Both the position numbers and the translations under genes were made by a program. A stretch of 64,000 nt of DNA, taken from contig OZ023212.1 in the NCBI GenBank assembly GCA_963995525.1, positions 12,426,321-12,490,320 of the forward strand, in the 5' to 3' direction. Positions 58,022-64,000 of the stretch are shown in pieces. Each line of letters begins with the position of its first letter. Positions within the stretch are counted from its first letter, which is position 1. The notes under the pieces were generated by a model. It saw only the letters and a program-made list of their open reading frames with translations, made no database searches and was not told the DNA's origin. Source of the stretch: Escarpia spicata. Lineage: Eukaryota; Annelida; Polychaeta; Sabellida; Siboglinidae.

Positions 58022-61000
58022 AGAAGTAACTCTAGGTGGCAGGTGGACAAGGAAGCCCTTTGGCTTATCGAGAGTCCACCCCTTTTATCTATGTGTATCC
58101 CGCCCTTCTGAGGTATGTGTCGATTTTATGTTTAAACATATTCACGCTACTAGCACCCACACAATCAGCAGGTAATATGTTCCATTCATTTACAGTCCTT
58201 TGTGAAAATGAGAACTTTCTTATATATAATATTCACTGCTTCTTTGCTAATGTAACTTCATGTCCTTTAGTCCTTCTATATTTCTTAACTGAGAAGAAAA
58301 TATTTCTATCAATATTTTCATAACCATTCATTACTTTAAACACTTCCATCTGATCTCCTCCTTGTCTCTAGTGTTGTTAAACCAAATTGAACAGCATCTG
58401 CCACTTCTCAGACCGTTTGATCAACCTGTCAAGATCATCTTGTAAATGCTGTCTATCTCCATCACTTTTAATCCTCCTAAACACTTTTGTATCTTCGCAA
58501 ATTTCAACACCTTGCTTGTTATATCATCATCCAAATCGTTGATATATATTAAGAATAATATAGGTCCTTTTACTGATCCCTGTGGTACCCCACTCAATGC
58601 TGATTTCCAGTTTGAAGCATCCCCATCAATTACTACACTTTGTCTTCTTTCAATCAGCCATTTTTCTATCCAGTTTATTATACCATTTCCTATGCCATGG
58701 GCCTTTAGTTTAAGCAGTATTCTTTGGTGTGGTACTTTGTCGAAAGCATTTTAAAAATCTAAGTAGATGATATCTACTGGGGATCCCTGATCTACCCACT
58801 TAATGATGTCTTCCAAAAATCCTGAACTTTGTGTTTGCTTCGAATATACGCACAACAAGTCTTGCTGTCATGTTTTATATTACTAGCTATTTTTTTTTCA
58901 TAGCTTCTCTTTCTTTTCTTTTTTTCAGCTGTAGTTTGGATAAGTGCTTCTTTATCAATGTTGTAGTCTTCACCATTTCCACTACATCCTTATGACTTCC
59001 ACATCATTTGTTTATACTTATTTTTTCTAATGGCTTCTTTCGATCAGTGTTTCTTTTTGGACCGTTTCCCTTGTTTTTGAAGGGTGTAAATTTATCGACT
59101 ATGCACTTAATTTCACTTTTTAAGATATTCCAGCATTCTGTTGCTGTCTTATTTTTCAGTGTGTTATTCCAGTCTATCTTTATTAAATATTTCCTCATGT
59201 CCTTATACCTTCCTTTGTGGAAATTTCTCCTATACTGCTTTTTACTATTCCTATCTGATTTTATTTTGATGGTAAAATGTATCTGGTTGTGATCACTACT
59301 CCCCAGTGGCTCACATATATTGACATTGTCAACTAATTCATTCTGTGAGGACAAAACTATGTTTAACACATCCTCACCCCTGGATGGTTGTTGAGAAAGG
59401 AAAGTATCTTGAACTAAAACTAAAAACTTGTGGTCCTTACTCCCCATACTCTGTAGAGATTGCCATTGTATATGCCCATGGTTAAAATCTCCCATAATAG
59501 TACAGTCCCGTTTGCTTACTTCCCTTAAAGCGTTTTGTATTTGTTCATTCTCTTCTATGCTTATGTTTGGACTTCGATAAACTAACCCAACTGTTAACAT
59601 TGAGTTTCTTGTAACTATGTTACACCAGACAGCTTATTCGCAATCTGTTTCTCTCTCTAATCTTATTTCATAAGCCTGGATATATTCTTTAATATATAAA
59701 ATAACTTCACCTCCCTTTCTTCCTATTCTATCTTTCCTAGACATTACATATACTGTCAGTCCCAACTAGGCATCTGATATATCGGTGGTGCTCCATGATT
59801 CGGTTATACCTGTTATGTGAGGGTCAATATCTTCTACCATAATGTTTAGTTTATTTCTTTTGTTTACTATACTCCTTGCATTTAAACAAACACATTTATA
59901 TCCAGCTTCAGAAGAGTTTTGTAGACAGTTCTTTGTTGATTTATTTGTGCTGTCTTTATCTATGCCTCCAGTTTCAGGCTTCTCTGTGAGTCCCCCCTGC
60001 GAATCATCTAGTTTAAATAGATATAACATATCCCACTGTCATCAGATCGCAGCAGGTTCTGTAAGAAAACTGCTGTCACTTTCCACTAAGATGGAGGCCA
60101 TCTCTCATGTACACATCTTCCCTCCCAACAAAGTATCCCCATAAATATGTGAATCCCACCCCATCTTCTTTACACATCTGCTCGACTAGTGCGTTGATCG
60201 CCATCCTCTTGCAATTTCTATACATTGCCCCCTTCATCCCATTACTCGCAAAATTCATGAGAGAATAAGCTTTTCAACTCTTGTCTTCATTAGCTTCCTC
60301 ACTAACTGTCTATACTTCTGTACTATCCCAGTTGTTTCCTCCCTGTCTGCATTATTTGTTCCTACATGTACCAGTATAGACCATCCCTTGCCATGTCCCA
60401 ATACCTTCTCTACCCTGTCAATCACCTGTTCAATCCTAACCCCCGGTATACAAACAACGACGTCCTTCCCCTTGCTTAATGTCTTGTCCGTCTTTCTCAC
60501 AACGGAGTCGCCCATAAACACCCCCTCTTTCCTCATTGCCCCCTCAATCACTGCCTCAGAGTAGCTCCTTCTCCATGTTGTTGTCTTTCCCCCCTGCCGT
60601 CTTCTCTCCTGTCACATTCTCTTCCGATCCATTCTTTCCTGTCGCTTTTTCTCTTGTCACCCTTCCTCCTGTCATCGTCCCTTTTATCGACTTCTCGTCT
60701 ATCACATTTGCTCTCACTTCCTTTCGTCCTTTCATCTTTCCTCCCATCTCATTTTCTTCTCTCCTCTCCCGTCCCATCTTCCTTCCCTCCTTCTCTACGG
60801 TCCCTTCTCCCCTGTCACCTTCACGCTTGTCACGTTTTCTGTCGTTGATTTTCCAATTTCTTTCCAACCAATCAACTTACCTCCTTTCAATCTCCTTTCC
60901 TCAGTCGTCTTGCCACTGCTATACTCCTTCAATCTTGCAGTATTCCCACCTCTCTCCCTGTCGTCTCTCTCCATTCCACCTGTCTCCTTGCTAATTCCCA

Positions 61001-61850
61001 TCTCCATCCCCTTCACAATATATGTCAACCTAACTATCTCCTTCTGTAGACACTCCACCTTCCAACATCCCATGCACTGAAAGGTGAATCCCTCCTCCAT
61101 GGTTTCTGCGCATGACTTTCTACTGCCGGACAATGCAAAATCTACCCAGCTGTGGCAGTGATCGCACACCTAGTGTCGCTTTGCCTTGACTTGCCGCTTG
61201 CAAGGCGCCATATCACTATCAGAATTTATTTAATGACTTCACTAACTTAGTCTTTATAAAGACTGTTTCCTGTGTACTACAGCACACTTGATGTTACAGA
61301 TTTTAATTACACAGCTAAGTAGCTATCCTATCACGAACGTTAACATTAGCGACCTAATTTAAATACAACCAGTTACGTTACGTTAGGCTGCTTTATTTAT
61401 TTAGGTTACGCCGCGCCCTAGGGAATACGTGGAATACTATCTACATAAACAATCTGGAGTTCGCCCGACTATCGTCCTTGCTTAATTTTAACAACAATGC
61501 TACCTAATCAAAATATCTAGCAAGTACTGGCTTACACAGATATTATCTTATGTAAGTAGTGTTATGGTTGTTACTTTATTCCCTATATATTCTACCACAT
61601 AATCGGGTTTGTTAAATCTTGTTTACAACTTATCTAAGGCTAAGTTTCCCTATTATCACACACTATACTAAAGCTAAAATACTTTAACTAATTAACTTTA
61701 AACACAATTTTACTCAATATATGTCTAGTGTTACTTTATGAATAATAGAAAGGTAAGAATAATACTTATTGATCAATATTTCCACTTGTTTTTTTACCTT
61801 TTTCTGCACCAACAATTCAACCGTGATCTACATCCGCCAATGTTCCCGCC
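58022..61850 (-). mobile_element. CR1-type LINE, copy 2, internally deleted, in intron I
   Basis: Same family as the element at 8,915-13,080 and same orientation. Recognisable parts, read on the minus strand: ORF1 zinc finger (61,169-60,795, its start codon region interrupted), esterase blocks (VFMGDSVVRK, VHVGTNNAD, RDGLHLSGK at 60,551-60,076), endonuclease (60,029-59,004, with IMGDFNHGHIQW and SSDHNQIHF), RT remnants (about 58,790-58,390) and the 3' end. Two deletions are visible: about 400 bp at 58,380, and about 380 bp between 58,820 and 58,925, where about 110 bp of unrelated sequence sits instead. It is dead. Confidence 0.85.
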
Positions 61851-61951
61851 AAAAAATACAATAGTAAGGATTCGTGTGCAAGGAATGACCGTGTGACTGT
61901 CTGTAATTCAAATGTTCGTTCTTTAACTGGTTGCTTCTGACTTTCTTTCAG

Positions 61952-62027
61952 GAACAACGTGCTCGCCTTAGAAGTCTACTTTGAAACATTTCAATACGAA
62001 GAACTTCGCACAGAACCGTCGTATTCT
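61952..62027 (+). CDS. DEG/ENaC channel, exon J (last ectodomain strand)
   Basis: Acceptor CTTTCTTTCAG, donor TCT|GTAAGT. The first base completes the Ala codon from exon I, then NNVLALEVYFETFQYEELRT and EPSYS. This is the family's NxxxLxVYFExLxYExIxxxPxY strand immediately before TM2. It ends in phase 0, as the next exon requires. Confidence 0.93.
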
Positions 62028-63842
<1,815 letters not shown>

Positions 63843-64000
63843 ATGTCTGATCTGCTTGCGGACTTCGGCGGTCAAGGAGGTCTTTAGCTCGGTGTTTCCG
63901 CCATCGCGTTTTGCGAGCTCATTGAGTTTCTCTTCGATTTCATCATGTTAGCGTTGCGTCGAACGGCAATGAACATGATACGAAGATCATTTCCTCCCGT
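63843..64000 (+). CDS. DEG/ENaC channel, exon K (TM2 and pore), with in-frame stop
   Basis: Acceptor CGTTGTAG (63,841-63,842), phase 0, as exon J demands. It reads MSDLLADFGGQGGL, then TAG at 63,885-63,887, then LGVSAIAFCELIEFLFDFIM and LALRRTAMNMIRRSFPP to the window end. The family has L-L-x-D-x-G-G-x-x-G-L-W/F-x-G-x-S-x-x-x-x-x-E at the pore, so the frame clearly continues past the stop, with G-V-S as the selectivity-filter motif. The stop takes the place of Trp. The residue before the second Gly, usually Leu, is Gly here. If the stop is read as such, the product lacks TM2 and the cytoplasmic tail and cannot form a pore. Confidence 0.88.

Overview
This is invertebrate animal nuclear DNA: AT-rich, with split genes, GT-AG introns, long microsatellites, minisatellites, tRNA-headed SINEs and several classes of retrotransposon (CR1, RTE, Rex1-like, other non-LTR, Penelope-like, tyrosine-recombinase). 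Nothing looks bacterial or viral. The repeat types would suit a mollusc or other lophotrochozoan, or a lancelet, but the sequence alone does not decide the phylum.

Two host genes are supported. (1) A DEG/ENaC-family (degenerin, epithelial sodium channel, FMRFamide-gated) ion channel gene on the + strand. Eleven exons run from 37,018 to the window end. They are joined by canonical splice sites with perfectly matching phases, from the end of the first membrane helix, through the cysteine-rich extracellular domain, to the second membrane helix. The N-terminal exon(s) were not found. The last visible exon has an in-frame TAG (63,885-63,887) exactly where the family has the pore-helix Trp. (2) A single exon (17,689-17,944, minus) of an S1 trypsin-like serine protease carrying the catalytic-Asp segment.

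Region by region: 1-2,560 has no gene. 2,780-4,455 holds two satellite arrays, one a higher-order A-A-B repeat full of TGGC-N5-GCCA palindromes. 5,780-6,912 holds two tandem, decayed tyrosine-recombinase copies. 8,915-13,080 is a nearly full-length CR1-type LINE (minus) whose ORF1 has a zinc finger and an SGNH esterase. 13,504-14,515 is a duplicated block with CCCT expansions. 18,511-21,876 is a tRNA-like head, an RTE-type LINE with a small Penelope-like insertion, and a long TG tract. 22,257-23,920 is a CR1 fragment split by another LINE. 24,776-26,660 is a two-copy element, one copy amplified into a 37-bp satellite. 29,244-36,410 has small repeats, SINE and LINE fragments and a 200-N gap. 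From 37,018 on, the channel gene's introns host nested LINEs, a second CR1 copy (58,022-61,850), minisatellites, and a 4.8-kb long-terminal-inverted-repeat element (51,540-56,300). That element carries a 38-bp satellite and a decayed ORF resembling proteins that accompany mobile DNA.

The best candidates for something undescribed are the long-TIR element, the channel stop codon that A-to-I editing would turn back into Trp, and a minisatellite made of copies of a splice-acceptor junction just upstream of a channel exon.
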